Of a stretch of DNA of 64,000 nt, positions 1-7,609 are shown piece after piece. Source of the DNA: CAYSCZ01 sp051155775 (GTDB lineage: Bacteria; Bacteroidota; Bacteroidia; Cytophagales; Cyclobacteriaceae); NCBI GenBank assembly GCA_051155775.1, contig DAXETV010000013.1, positions 62,001 to 126,000 of the forward strand. Reading direction: 5' to 3'. Made by a program: the position numbers and the translations under genes. The notes beneath the pieces were generated by a model. The model saw only the letters and a program-made list of their open reading frames with translations. It ran no database searches and was not told the origin of the DNA. Position 1 is the first letter of the stretch. The number at the start of each line of letters is the position of its first letter.

Positions 1-490
1 TGGTTTCATCTCCTACATACACAACCCTACTTTTTTCTAGTTTATTTTTTTTAATACATTTCAGCATGATTTTATCCTTCGAAAAAATATGCTTGCTAGT
101 GTAGATAAAATTAAACAAATGCTCGAGGTTTTTATGTTCTAAGAAAAGCTTAACATTCTTTTTGGAATTTGAAGTCAATATACCGAGCTCAAAACCTGCA
201 TCTTTCAATGCTATGAGTTGCTTTTCAATATTGTCTACAAGATGTATATCCTCCATTCTTTTATGTAACTCCTCTCTTCCTCGAAGCAACATTTTAGGTA
301 ATTTCATGTAACTGACATCAATCTCCTCAATGAATTCCCGGGGCGTTTTTTTTCTAATAACTTCGAAATCTTCCTTATTCATGATTTTGCATCCAAATTC
401 CGGGGCTATTTCGTTATAGACCTGAAAGATTACTTCCAACGTATCTGCAATGGTTCCATCAAAATCAAAAATGAATGTTTTATATGTCAT
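1..490 (-). CDS. HAD-superfamily phosphatase, phosphoglycolate phosphatase-like (C-terminus cut by window start)
   Basis: The reverse strand reads from an ATG at 490 without a stop to base 1, giving 163 residues. Motif I of HAD phosphatases, DFDGT, is at residues 9-13 (nucleophile Asp9, acid/base Asp11), followed by a helical cap, motif II with a TSN triplet near residue 112, a lysine in SKDK near 140, and the start of motif IV, GDET, at the cut end. This is the Gph/PGMB-like small-molecule phosphatase layout with a C1-type cap; such enzymes hydrolyse phosphoglycolate or other sugar phosphates in the cytoplasm. The substrate cannot be told from sequence. It diverges from the eIF2B-like gene, with about 100 bases between. 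The truncation is an effect of the window, not a broken gene. Confidence 0.85.
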   Translation of the reverse strand, partial: MTYKTFIFDFDGTIADTLEVIFQVYNEIAPEFGCKIMNKEDFEVIRKKTPREFIEEIDVSYMKLPKMLLRGREELHKRMEDIHLVDNIEKQLIALKDAGFELGILTSNSKKNVKLFLEHKNLEHLFNFIYTSKHIFSKDKIMLKCIKKNKLEKSRVVYVGDET

Positions 491-591
491 GTTAAGCGTG
501 CAAATAGTAAGATAGCAAAGAATCAAATATTATTATCAAACATTTTAATAGAGTAAATTTAACCCATTGCCAAGTCAAATTCCCTCAGCCA

Positions 592-1416
592 TTGGATCAA
601 CTTAAAAAATCTATCAATAATATAAAGAATGATACGATCAGTGGCTCCACTAAAATACTGGAAGATTTAATAATTACAGTAAAAGAGTGGGCATCGAAGC
701 GCGCTGCTGATGCCAATGATTTTAGGGTTTTACAAGATTTGTTGATCGACTTATCACACGACATGGGCGCATTCCCTGTAGTCCAGCATTTTATCAATAC
801 TTTGCTCTATTCTCCAAATATATCCACTGAGTCATCTTCTAATTTTATTTTCAAAGCAATAGAAAAATATCAAAATGATTGGAAAGATGTTAATGAAAGC
901 ATTGCATCAAACTTGTCGCATGAGGTAAATCTACAGGATAAATCAGTCCTTCTTCATAGCTATAGTAATACTATATCTCAAGTTTTTATTTGTTTGAAGC
1001 AGTTGGAAGTCCGGGTTAAGATATTTCAAACTGAGGCCAGACCAATGTTAGAAGGTCGAAAACAAGCAGAAATTCTGAATAAATTAGGATATCAGGTTGA
1101 ATTTTTTATAGATGCAATGCTATCCAAAAAAATAAAGGAATCTGATATGGTTCTGCTTGGAGCGGATAGTTACAATGACCATTTTTTTACGAACAAGATC
1201 GGTTCATACTCCATTGCAATACATTGTGATCATTACAATAAACCAATTTTCGTTATAACTGATAGCAGGAAGAAAGTTGATCATAAGATAAAAGAATGTC
1301 TAAAACCAGCTAATCAGGTATGGGCAGGCAAGCCACATGATATTTCCATATCAAATTATTATTTTGAATCGGTACCGCGCAATCTTATTACAAAACTCAT
1401 CACCGAAGAATTATAA
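592..1416 (+). CDS. eIF2B / ribose-1,5-bisphosphate isomerase-family protein, role unknown
   Basis: 274 residues. The N-terminal half is helical; the C-terminal half has the Rossmann-like IF-2B signature: HSYSNT near 122-127, RPMLEGRK at 150-156, GAD at 190-192 and NKIGSYSIA at 201-209. The family covers eIF2B alpha/beta/delta, methylthioribose-1-phosphate isomerase (MtnA) and ribose-1,5-bisphosphate isomerase. The isomerases use a cysteine in the loop that here reads HSYSNT, so that residue is replaced, as in eIF2B regulatory subunits; an aspartate (D174) lies where the isomerase aspartate is expected. It probably binds a sugar or nucleotide phosphate, but activity is not assured. No ATG lies upstream in frame; TTG at 592 is the most plausible start. 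accD follows after 33 bases, so co-transcription is likely. Confidence 0.75.
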   Translation: MDQLKKSINNIKNDTISGSTKILEDLIITVKEWASKRAADANDFRVLQDLLIDLSHDMGAFPVVQHFINTLLYSPNISTESSSNFIFKAIEKYQNDWKDVNESIASNLSHEVNLQDKSVLLHSYSNTISQVFICLKQLEVRVKIFQTEARPMLEGRKQAEILNKLGYQVEFFIDAMLSKKIKESDMVLLGADSYNDHFFTNKIGSYSIAIHCDHYNKPIFVITDSRKKVDHKIKECLKPANQVWAGKPHDISISNYYFESVPRNLITKLITEEL

Positions 1417-1449
1417 ATCTGTTAATTTAGCCAGTATAAATAATACGTG

Positions 1450-2292
1450 ATGTCCTGGTTTCAGAGAAAGGAGAAAGGAATTCAAACCTCCACAAAAGAG
1501 AAAAGAGAAGCACCTGATGGTTTATGGTATAAAACACCCAAAGGCACCATCATTCATATGAGGGAACTCAAAATTAACGCATACGTTAGTCCTGAGGATG
1601 GGTACCATGTAAAAATAGGATCAAAAGAATATTTCGAAATCTTATTTGACAATAATCAGTTCGAGGAGCTAGATGAGCATTTAACTTCTGCTGATCCTCT
1701 AAAATTTCAAGATAAAAAGACCTATAAGAGCAGGTTAGAAACCTCAATGGTAAAAACGAACCTAAAAGATGCAATAAGGACTGGCGTTGGCAAGCTGAAC
1801 ACAAATGATATCATAATCTCTTGTATGGACTTCAGCTTTATCGGTGGTTCAATGGGATCAGTAGTTGGCGAAAAAGTTGGTCGTGCCATAGACTATTCCA
1901 GAAAAAACAGAATCCCATTACTTATTATCTCCAAGTCGGGCGGTGCCAGAATGATGGAAGCTGGCTACTCATTAATGCAACTCGCCAAGACAACATCTAA
2001 ACTGGCCTTGCTTTCTAAGGAAAAAATCCCTTATATATCCCTGCTAACTGATCCTACCACCGGAGGTGTTACGGCTTCATATGCCATGCTTGGCGACTTT
2101 AATATCGCTGAACCTGGTGCGCTTATTGGATTTGCCGGGCCTCGCGTTATTCGAGAGACAATAGGGAAAGATCTGCCGAAGGGTTTCCAAACTGCGGAGT
2201 TTCTTCTTGACCATGGATTTATAGATTTTGTAGTGGATAGAAGAAATCTGAAAAATAAACTAACCACTTTATTAAATCTATTGCAGAACTAA
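1450..2292 (+). CDS. accD: Acetyl-CoA carboxylase carboxyltransferase subunit beta, zinc-less form
   Basis: AccD pairs with AccA to transfer the carboxyl group from carboxybiotin to acetyl-CoA, making malonyl-CoA for fatty acid synthesis. The 280-residue protein starts MSWFQRKEKG at ATG 1450; a GTG one codon upstream is less likely. The crotonase-like core carries GGSMGSVVGEK (132-142), SKSGGARM (161-168) and the oxyanion region TDPTTGG. In AccD of E. coli four cysteines form an N-terminal zinc ribbon; the matching positions here are T29, G32, S47 and D50, so the zinc site is absent while the flanking fold motif (LWYK ... YHVKIG) remains. From memory the same change is seen in other Bacteroidota. 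accA and accBC are not in this window. Confidence 0.93.
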   Translation: MSWFQRKEKGIQTSTKEKREAPDGLWYKTPKGTIIHMRELKINAYVSPEDGYHVKIGSKEYFEILFDNNQFEELDEHLTSADPLKFQDKKTYKSRLETSMVKTNLKDAIRTGVGKLNTNDIIISCMDFSFIGGSMGSVVGEKVGRAIDYSRKNRIPLLIISKSGGARMMEAGYSLMQLAKTTSKLALLSKEKIPYISLLTDPTTGGVTASYAMLGDFNIAEPGALIGFAGPRVIRETIGKDLPKGFQTAEFLLDHGFIDFVVDRRNLKNKLTTLLNLLQN

Positions 2293-2368
2293 AACCAATT
2301 TATCTCACGCTCTGTTGAGATTGTTAGTTTTTGATGGTTAATTTGTAAATACAAAAAAATTATAATCT

Positions 2369-3670
2369 ATGGGATCAATCGTTATCACTTCGATTTTAGC
2401 ATTTACAGCTGTAATACTATTATTGGTGATTATACTCTTATTTGCTCAATCTAAGCTTGTCCAGTCGGGTGATGTAAAAATAATTGTTAACGGAGACGAA
2501 GAAAATCCAATAACAACATCTGCAGGTTCAACCCTACTGTCCACACTTTCCAGTCAGAAGGTTTTTTTACCTTCAGCATGTGGTGGCGGAGGTACCTGCG
2601 CCATGTGTAAATGTAAAATAATAGAAGGCGGTGGAGATGTTCTTCCTACTGAAGTTGGTCACTTAAGCAGGACAGAGCAAAAAGAAAAAGTAAGATTGTC
2701 CTGTCAGGTTAAGGTAAAGCAGGATATGAGAATTGAGATTCCCGAGGAGATTTTCGGGATCAAAAAATGGGAGTGTGAGGTTGTTTCCAATTACAATGTC
2801 TCAACTTTCATTAAAGAGTTTGTGGTAAGATTACCCGAGGGTGAAGTTTTAGACTTTCAATCGGGCGGTTATATACAAATAGATGTCCCTCCGGTTGAAG
2901 TAGACTTCAAAGATTTTGACATTGATCCTCATCCGGATTTAAAACATGATAAGGATATTTTCAGGTCGGATTGGGATAAGTTTAAGTTGTGGGATCTAAA
3001 GATGAAAAATGATGAACCTATTTTCAGGGCATATTCTATGGCCAATCATCCTGCCGAAGGAAACATCGTGATGTTAAACATAAGAATTGCCACACCTCCT
3101 TTTGACAGAAAAAATAAAAAATGGATGGATGTAAATCCTGGTATATGTTCATCATATGTTTTTTCTAGGAAGCCAGGTGATAAGGTCACAATTTCAGGTC
3201 CTTATGGTGAATTCTTTATTAATCCTACAGAAAGAGAGATGATTTACATTGGTGGTGGTGCTGGAATGGCTCCTCTAAGGTCACATATTTTCCATTTATT
3301 TCATACTGAAAAAACAAATAGAAAAGTATCCTACTGGTATGGAGGAAGGTCTAAAAGAGAGCTTTTCTATCTGGATCATTTCCGGAAAATAGAAAAGGAG
3401 TTCCCTAATTTTAACTTTTATATTGGTTTATCGGAACCGCTGCCAGAAGATAACTGGAAAGAAAAAGAATCACTGGATGATAATGGTGATGGATACGTTG
3501 GATTTATCCATCAATGTTTGTACGACAATTATCTTAGCAAGCATCCTGAACCTGAAGATGTAGAATATTATTTATGTGGCCCGCCACTTATGAACCAGGC
3601 AGTTCTGAAAATGCTTGATGACATGGGAGTGCCTGATGAGAACGTAAGGTTCGATGATTTCGGAGGTTAA
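2369..3670 (+). CDS. nqrF: Na+-translocating NADH:quinone reductase subunit F (NqrF)
   Basis: NqrF is the NADH-oxidising entry subunit of the sodium-pumping NQR complex of the inner membrane. The 433-residue protein has one N-terminal membrane helix (about 4-26), a 2Fe-2S ferredoxin domain with C71, C77, C80 and C112, an FAD domain with the RAYSMAN motif at 220-226, and an NAD domain with GGGAGMAPLRS at 295-305 and CGPP at 403-406; it ends in DDFGG as expected. All cofactor motifs are intact. In most genomes nqrA to nqrF form one operon; here it is preceded by accD (76-base gap) and followed by a terminator and a ureohydrolase-like gene, so it stands alone. It could be the sole NqrF moved away from the operon, or a second copy. 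Confidence 0.93.
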   Translation: MGSIVITSILAFTAVILLLVIILLFAQSKLVQSGDVKIIVNGDEENPITTSAGSTLLSTLSSQKVFLPSACGGGGTCAMCKCKIIEGGGDVLPTEVGHLSRTEQKEKVRLSCQVKVKQDMRIEIPEEIFGIKKWECEVVSNYNVSTFIKEFVVRLPEGEVLDFQSGGYIQIDVPPVEVDFKDFDIDPHPDLKHDKDIFRSDWDKFKLWDLKMKNDEPIFRAYSMANHPAEGNIVMLNIRIATPPFDRKNKKWMDVNPGICSSYVFSRKPGDKVTISGPYGEFFINPTEREMIYIGGGAGMAPLRSHIFHLFHTEKTNRKVSYWYGGRSKRELFYLDHFRKIEKEFPNFNFYIGLSEPLPEDNWKEKESLDDNGDGYVGFIHQCLYDNYLSKHPEPEDVEYYLCGPPLMNQAVLKMLDDMGVPDENVRFDDFGG

Positions 3671-3698
3671 TATATAATTATTAAAGACACTATATTAG

Positions 3699-3725
3699 AG
3701 GGAAGTAAAATGCTTCCCTTTTTTT
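3699..3725 (+). terminator. Rho-independent terminator after nqrF
   Basis: A stem GGGAAG (3700-3705) pairs with CTTCCC (3713-3718) across a seven-base loop and is followed by a run of seven T. It ends only four bases before the next start codon (ATG 3730). Confidence 0.8.
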
Positions 3726-3729
3726 GTTT

Positions 3730-4884
3730 ATGGACCTAAAAATTTTCTTTAATAAACTTCCAGATGAAATAATCGATAAGAGTAGGTACGGTGAGGATGA
3801 GTTAATAGAGTATATTGAGTTTAATGATTCATTTCTAAAAGATATTGAATATTATGATATTGCGCTGGTCGGTATTACAGAACAACGGGGAGGTAAAATT
3901 AATCTACCGGATACTCTTCCTGATAATGTTAGAAGACAATTATTTCGGTTAAAGAAAGGTAATGGTAGGTATAAAATTATTGATTTGGGTAATTTGAGAA
4001 ATGGACCCAGTAGTGAGGATACCTATCACCGGATAAAGGAAGTAATATCTTATTTATTAGATAAAAATATCTTTCCATTGATGCTCGGGGGAACCCATGA
4101 TGTCACTTTTGCACAATATACCGGATATCAAGAAATCAAGAAATTTATAACACTTTTAAATGTAGATAACAAAATTGATATTAATTCCGAGGATCAATTA
4201 ACCAATCAAAATTTTCTGGCTAAAGTATTATCCCATGAACCAAACTACTTATTTAATTACAACCAGATTGGTCACCAATCCTATTTAGTGACACGCCATA
4301 ATCTACAATTAATTTATGATTTGAACTTTAGTGCAATTCGTTTGGGAAATGTAAATGAGAATTTTTGTGAGATCGAGCCAATAATAAGGGAGTCAGATAT
4401 GATTACCTTTGATCTTTCCTCAATAAGTGTTAAAGATTCACCGGGAGGAAGGGACTCAAAAATATTCGGTTTAAATGGTGGACAAGCGTGCCAGATATTT
4501 TGGTATGCAGGACTAAACGATAAGCTTAGTTCTATTGGTATTCATGAATATGATGAATCACAAGATTTTCATTACAGGACATCTTTCCTTGTAGCAACCA
4601 TGATCTGGTACTTTATTGAAGGATTTTATCAAAGAAAAGATGAGCGGATATTTAAGGTAAATGAGTACTTATCTTATGAAGTATTCTTAAATGATACCCC
4701 TTCTTCCATAATTTTTTATAAAAGCAAAATTTCTGAAAAATGGTGGATGGAAATACCAGGCAAAACATCCGAAAAGATATTTTCCAGAAATCAAATCGTC
4801 CCATGTAGTTATAGTGATTATGAAAAAGCAACAAAAGGTGAGATACCAGATCGGTGGATAAAAGCTGTGGGTATGAACAACTAA
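3730..4884 (+). CDS. Arginase/formimidoylglutamase-fold protein with degenerate metal site
   Basis: 384 residues from ATG 3730; a TTG two codons upstream lies in the terminator T-run and is rejected. The ureohydrolase fold is recognisable: GGTHD at 120-124 replaces the usual GGDHS/GGGHD loop, NVDNKID at 144-150 replaces DAHxDxR, TFDLSSISVKDSP at 226-238 replaces SxDxDxxDP, and E273 sits in the late GIHEYDE segment. True arginases, agmatinases and formimidoylglutamases hold two Mn ions with one His and several Asp in these motifs; here only H123, D146, D150 and D228 could still serve, and the second Asp of the last motif is S230. A related degenerate group is annotated as formimidoylglutamase in many Bacteroidota. 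Whether it is an enzyme or a scaffold is open. Its stop overlaps the stop of the facing gene. Confidence 0.75.
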   Translation: MDLKIFFNKLPDEIIDKSRYGEDELIEYIEFNDSFLKDIEYYDIALVGITEQRGGKINLPDTLPDNVRRQLFRLKKGNGRYKIIDLGNLRNGPSSEDTYHRIKEVISYLLDKNIFPLMLGGTHDVTFAQYTGYQEIKKFITLLNVDNKIDINSEDQLTNQNFLAKVLSHEPNYLFNYNQIGHQSYLVTRHNLQLIYDLNFSAIRLGNVNENFCEIEPIIRESDMITFDLSSISVKDSPGGRDSKIFGLNGGQACQIFWYAGLNDKLSSIGIHEYDESQDFHYRTSFLVATMIWYFIEGFYQRKDERIFKVNEYLSYEVFLNDTPSSIIFYKSKISEKWWMEIPGKTSEKIFSRNQIVPCSYSDYEKATKGEIPDRWIKAVGMNN

Positions 4885-5579
4885 AATTCCATGTAGTAAA
4901 GATCCTTCAGACTAATTGAAGGTTCATTAATTAGACTGGTATCAGTAGCAATCTCGATTGATCTGGCCTTCCACTTATATTTTGTTTTTTTAATGGTTTT
5001 CAGTTTTATACCATTTTGAACCAAGTAAGAAGCAACGATTTTAATATCCTGACTCTTAACGGAATCACCGAAATACATTGCATTGGACGCATATTTATAA
5101 TATCTGTCACCTGAGGGTCTTTCATGGACATAAATATTAAATTTGGAAAGGTTATAAACTATTTGACCATCCATCTCTTTAGGATAATATCTTATGATAA
5201 GATCGTCTCTGTTTTCATATTTACCGTAGTTAGAATAATCCCTTTGGTAGCCATCCATGAGAACATTAAAATAATTACTGATCTCATCTTTTTGTAAAGA
5301 ATTAGCTTCAGGCTCATTTTCTGCTTCAATTGACTCAAAGTCAGATTCCCCGGTATTATCAAATTTATCCTGGATGGAATCAGCAGTGAAGTCATTTTCT
5401 GAATTTTCGATATTATATTCTTTAAAGGAAAGGCTTTCTTCTACATTTTTAATTTCTTTATCAATGATTTTTTTTTCAACCTTGCTTATAACCAAGCTGT
5501 CTACCACCTGTAGCATCAAAATAAATCCAATCGATAACATTAAATAAACAAATAGCTTGTTGCGATAATTAATTTTCAT
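4881..5579 (-). CDS. Unknown protein with one N-terminal membrane helix
   Basis: I do not recognise this family. The chosen start is ATG 5579, because AGGAGG lies four bases upstream of it on the reverse strand; an ATG five codons earlier (5594) overlaps that site. The 232-residue product has a short positive N-terminus, one hydrophobic helix (about 9-26), a long acidic low-complexity linker (about 40-90) and a C-terminal globular part with many Tyr, Lys and Asp (about 95-232). The layout suggests an inner-membrane anchor with a domain held in the periplasm. It converges on the ureohydrolase-like gene with overlapping stops. About 260 AT-rich bases upstream hold no gene I can see. Confidence 0.6.
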   Translation of the reverse strand: MKINYRNKLFVYLMLSIGFILMLQVVDSLVISKVEKKIIDKEIKNVEESLSFKEYNIENSENDFTADSIQDKFDNTGESDFESIEAENEPEANSLQKDEISNYFNVLMDGYQRDYSNYGKYENRDDLIIRYYPKEMDGQIVYNLSKFNIYVHERPSGDRYYKYASNAMYFGDSVKSQDIKIVASYLVQNGIKLKTIKKTKYKWKARSIEIATDTSLINEPSISLKDLYYMEF

Positions 5580-5842
5580 GAACCCTCCTATCAATCATAA
5601 ATTATATTTAAGATAAAAATAATTCAAAATATTTAATGTAAAATTTTAATTAGGCATTACTTTTGATATGTTCTGAAAAGATTTTCTTATCAATAATTTA
5701 AATGATATTTAACTATAAACAATTATCTTCACTGGTATTAATAAAATCTATATTTAATTGTTTACAGCTCAATCAATTACACTGTTTAAAATTGCTATAT
5801 AAATTTTAATATTATAATTTCAAGATCGAAAATTCCTACAAA

Positions 5843-6433
5843 ATGAACAAGAACATACTTTTTTCATTACTAATCCTGCTTACATCTTCACGTTTTGCAT
5901 ACAGTCAAAACGAGAAAAGTACATTCACCGACTCTCGAGATGGTCAAACCTATGATATTGTTGTGGTTGATATAAAGCTGGAGGGAGGCATTACAATACA
6001 AAGAACATGGTTTGCCGAAAACTTGAATTATGAAACTAAGGGTTCGGTATGCTATAAAAATGAACCAGCATATTGCGATGCATTTGGCAGATTATATAAT
6101 TTTGAAGCTGCTAAGGCGGCATGTCCTGATGGTTGGCATATTTCAACTTCAAAGGAATGGAAAGAAGTATTTGATACTTTTGGTGGAAAGTTTGTCTGTG
6201 CTCCGGCATTAAGGGAGGGAGGAGAAAGTGGATTAGAGATAAAAATGGGAGGCTTTGGTGATCCTGGGGACCTTTTTGTTGATGTGGGAGTGAGCGGGAA
6301 CTTTTGGGATGCAGAATCAGAAACTACTTCAACAGCAGGACTTATCACCGTACCTTCAAATATTGACGAAGTTTTCCATGTACAAATAGGAAGTAATCAT
6401 AAGAATCACTGCAGATGCGTTAAGGATTATTAA
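5843..6433 (+). CDS. Secreted FISUMP-domain protein
   Basis: 196 residues. A signal peptide (about 1-21, cut after FAYS) leads into a FISUMP domain (Fibrobacter succinogenes major paralogous domain): a DGQTYD motif near 36, TWFAENLNYE near 58-67, a CY...YCDAFGRLYNF segment, then CPDGWHISTSKEW near 104-116 and a closing CRCVKDY. Six cysteines in the domain probably pair as disulfides. The family is extracytoplasmic and often found in surface or secreted proteins of Bacteroidota and Fibrobacteres; its biochemical function is unknown. Here the domain is the whole mature protein. The gene is monocistronic and ends in a strong terminator. Confidence 0.8.
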   Translation: MNKNILFSLLILLTSSRFAYSQNEKSTFTDSRDGQTYDIVVVDIKLEGGITIQRTWFAENLNYETKGSVCYKNEPAYCDAFGRLYNFEAAKAACPDGWHISTSKEWKEVFDTFGGKFVCAPALREGGESGLEIKMGGFGDPGDLFVDVGVSGNFWDAESETTSTAGLITVPSNIDEVFHVQIGSNHKNHCRCVKDY

Positions 6434-6460
6434 ATTCATTAACAATAAAGCAATACAAAA

Positions 6461-6497
6461 AAATGGTCATTCAATATTTTTGAATGGCCATTTTTTA
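6461..6497 (+). terminator. Terminator after the FISUMP gene
   Basis: A 13-base arm at 6461-6473 (with one G-T pair) matches 6481-6493 across a seven-base loop, followed by T residues. Confidence 0.8.
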
Positions 6498-6520
6498 TAC
6501 TTTTTTCCTGGACCCCCAAT

Positions 6521-6553
6521 AAAAAAACCTGTGAGATAGCAAGACTCACAGGT
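6521..6553 (-). terminator. Terminator of the zinc-ribbon membrane protein gene
   Basis: ACCTGTGAG (6527-6535) pairs perfectly with CTCACAGGT (6545-6553). On the reverse strand the hairpin is followed by a run of seven T, so it ends transcription of the minus-strand gene. Confidence 0.8.
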
Positions 6554-6588
6554 ATAAGAAAATCATCAACCTCTAAATTATAAATTAA

Positions 6589-7329
6589 TTAATTCTGTTG
6601 ACTATCAACTTCACTTTGAACTTTTGCAACCTTAAATGACTTACGCTCTTTGTGTCCGCAGTATCCACACTCAAAGTATTTCATTAATTCACCTTCTTCA
6701 GTGGTCGTAGGCGATTGAATAATTTCTTCTCTGGCAACCTTAAGGGTCTGATAATTACATTCCGGGCATTGAAGTGCGTGAAGCCTACCATTGTATTTTT
6801 CTATTTTAGTAAAGCCAGATACTTCGTCTATCCAAACATCATAATCCACGGAATAAGCATCTTCTTCAGCTTGCATGCCTTCATCAAGATAAACATCTTC
6901 TTCTTCTTCACTGAGTAATTTCATTTTACGGCCATCGGGAGATACCCTTGGAGTATATCGAAGCTTTTTAAGTCGTTTTTCAATATAAAAAGGATAATAA
7001 AACTTAATAATATTTTGCACTATTATACCAGCAATAATTGCAAACGCCGTGCTCATGAATATTCTGATAATGAACCATAGATATGCAGTTTGTTCAACCA
7101 AAGTATTGGTGTAGATAGCAACACCAATTATTACCAGAAGGCTACTTACCCACAAAACATTGATTTCATTTTGATTTATGTAGTCATACTTGGTTTTAAA
7201 GTCTTTAATAGTCATCAATTTAAATAGATGAATAAGAAAGTAAACTAGACCGGCACCAGCAACTAAATATGCAGCTATCCTGCCATAAGTGTTCCAGGCT
7301 TCAATGATACTTGGGGAGATGTTTTCCAT
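6589..7329 (-). CDS. Three-helix membrane protein with C-terminal zinc ribbon
   Basis: 246 residues, family not recognised. Three hydrophobic helices are predicted at about 17-37, 57-78 and 83-108. They are followed by a basic stretch, an acidic linker (140-160) and a four-cysteine zinc ribbon: C188-x2-C191 and C221-x2-C224, separated by a 29-residue loop. The ribbon resembles rubredoxin-like or transcription-factor-type knuckles and would face the cytoplasm if the basic loop after helix 3 follows the positive-inside rule. A partner cannot be named. It is transcribed alone, opposite to the FISUMP gene, from the 280-base AT-rich gap at 7330-7609. Confidence 0.65.
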   Translation of the reverse strand: MENISPSIIEAWNTYGRIAAYLVAGAGLVYFLIHLFKLMTIKDFKTKYDYINQNEINVLWVSSLLVIIGVAIYTNTLVEQTAYLWFIIRIFMSTAFAIIAGIIVQNIIKFYYPFYIEKRLKKLRYTPRVSPDGRKMKLLSEEEEDVYLDEGMQAEEDAYSVDYDVWIDEVSGFTKIEKYNGRLHALQCPECNYQTLKVAREEIIQSPTTTEEGELMKYFECGYCGHKERKSFKVAKVQSEVDSQQN

Positions 7330-7420
7330 GGTTTAATTATTATATTAAGGTTAAACTTCCAATTTAAATTTTACCAATAGTAAATTTATATAAAAAAAAA
7401 CATAAAAAAATTAATCACAG

Positions 7421-7478
7421 ATCAAGGATTTTTTCACGACTTATTTCTTTACTAATCTTATTTTCTCAAAACCTTGAT
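7421..7478. repeat. Imperfect inverted repeat in the 280-base intergenic gap
   Basis: ATCAAGGATTTT at 7421-7432 is matched by AAAACCTTGAT at about 7468-7478, with one unpaired base and a loop of roughly 35. It lies between two divergent genes with no other structure nearby. It could be an operator or an RNA fold, or chance in AT-rich DNA. Confidence 0.3.
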
Positions 7479-7609
7479 TTAATTGAATGTCTGAGAAGGT
7501 CAAAGATTATTTGAAATATTACAAATTAATAATTACCAAAATTTGCTGTGGTTAGTAGCAAAAATATTCTAATAATTGCGTTATGTAAATAAACTATAAA
7601 ATATATCTT

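Noticed and set aside
5580..5842. A possible small gene or RNA in the AT-rich gap
   Set aside because: No open frame with a plausible start, no tRNA-like fold and no repeat were seen.
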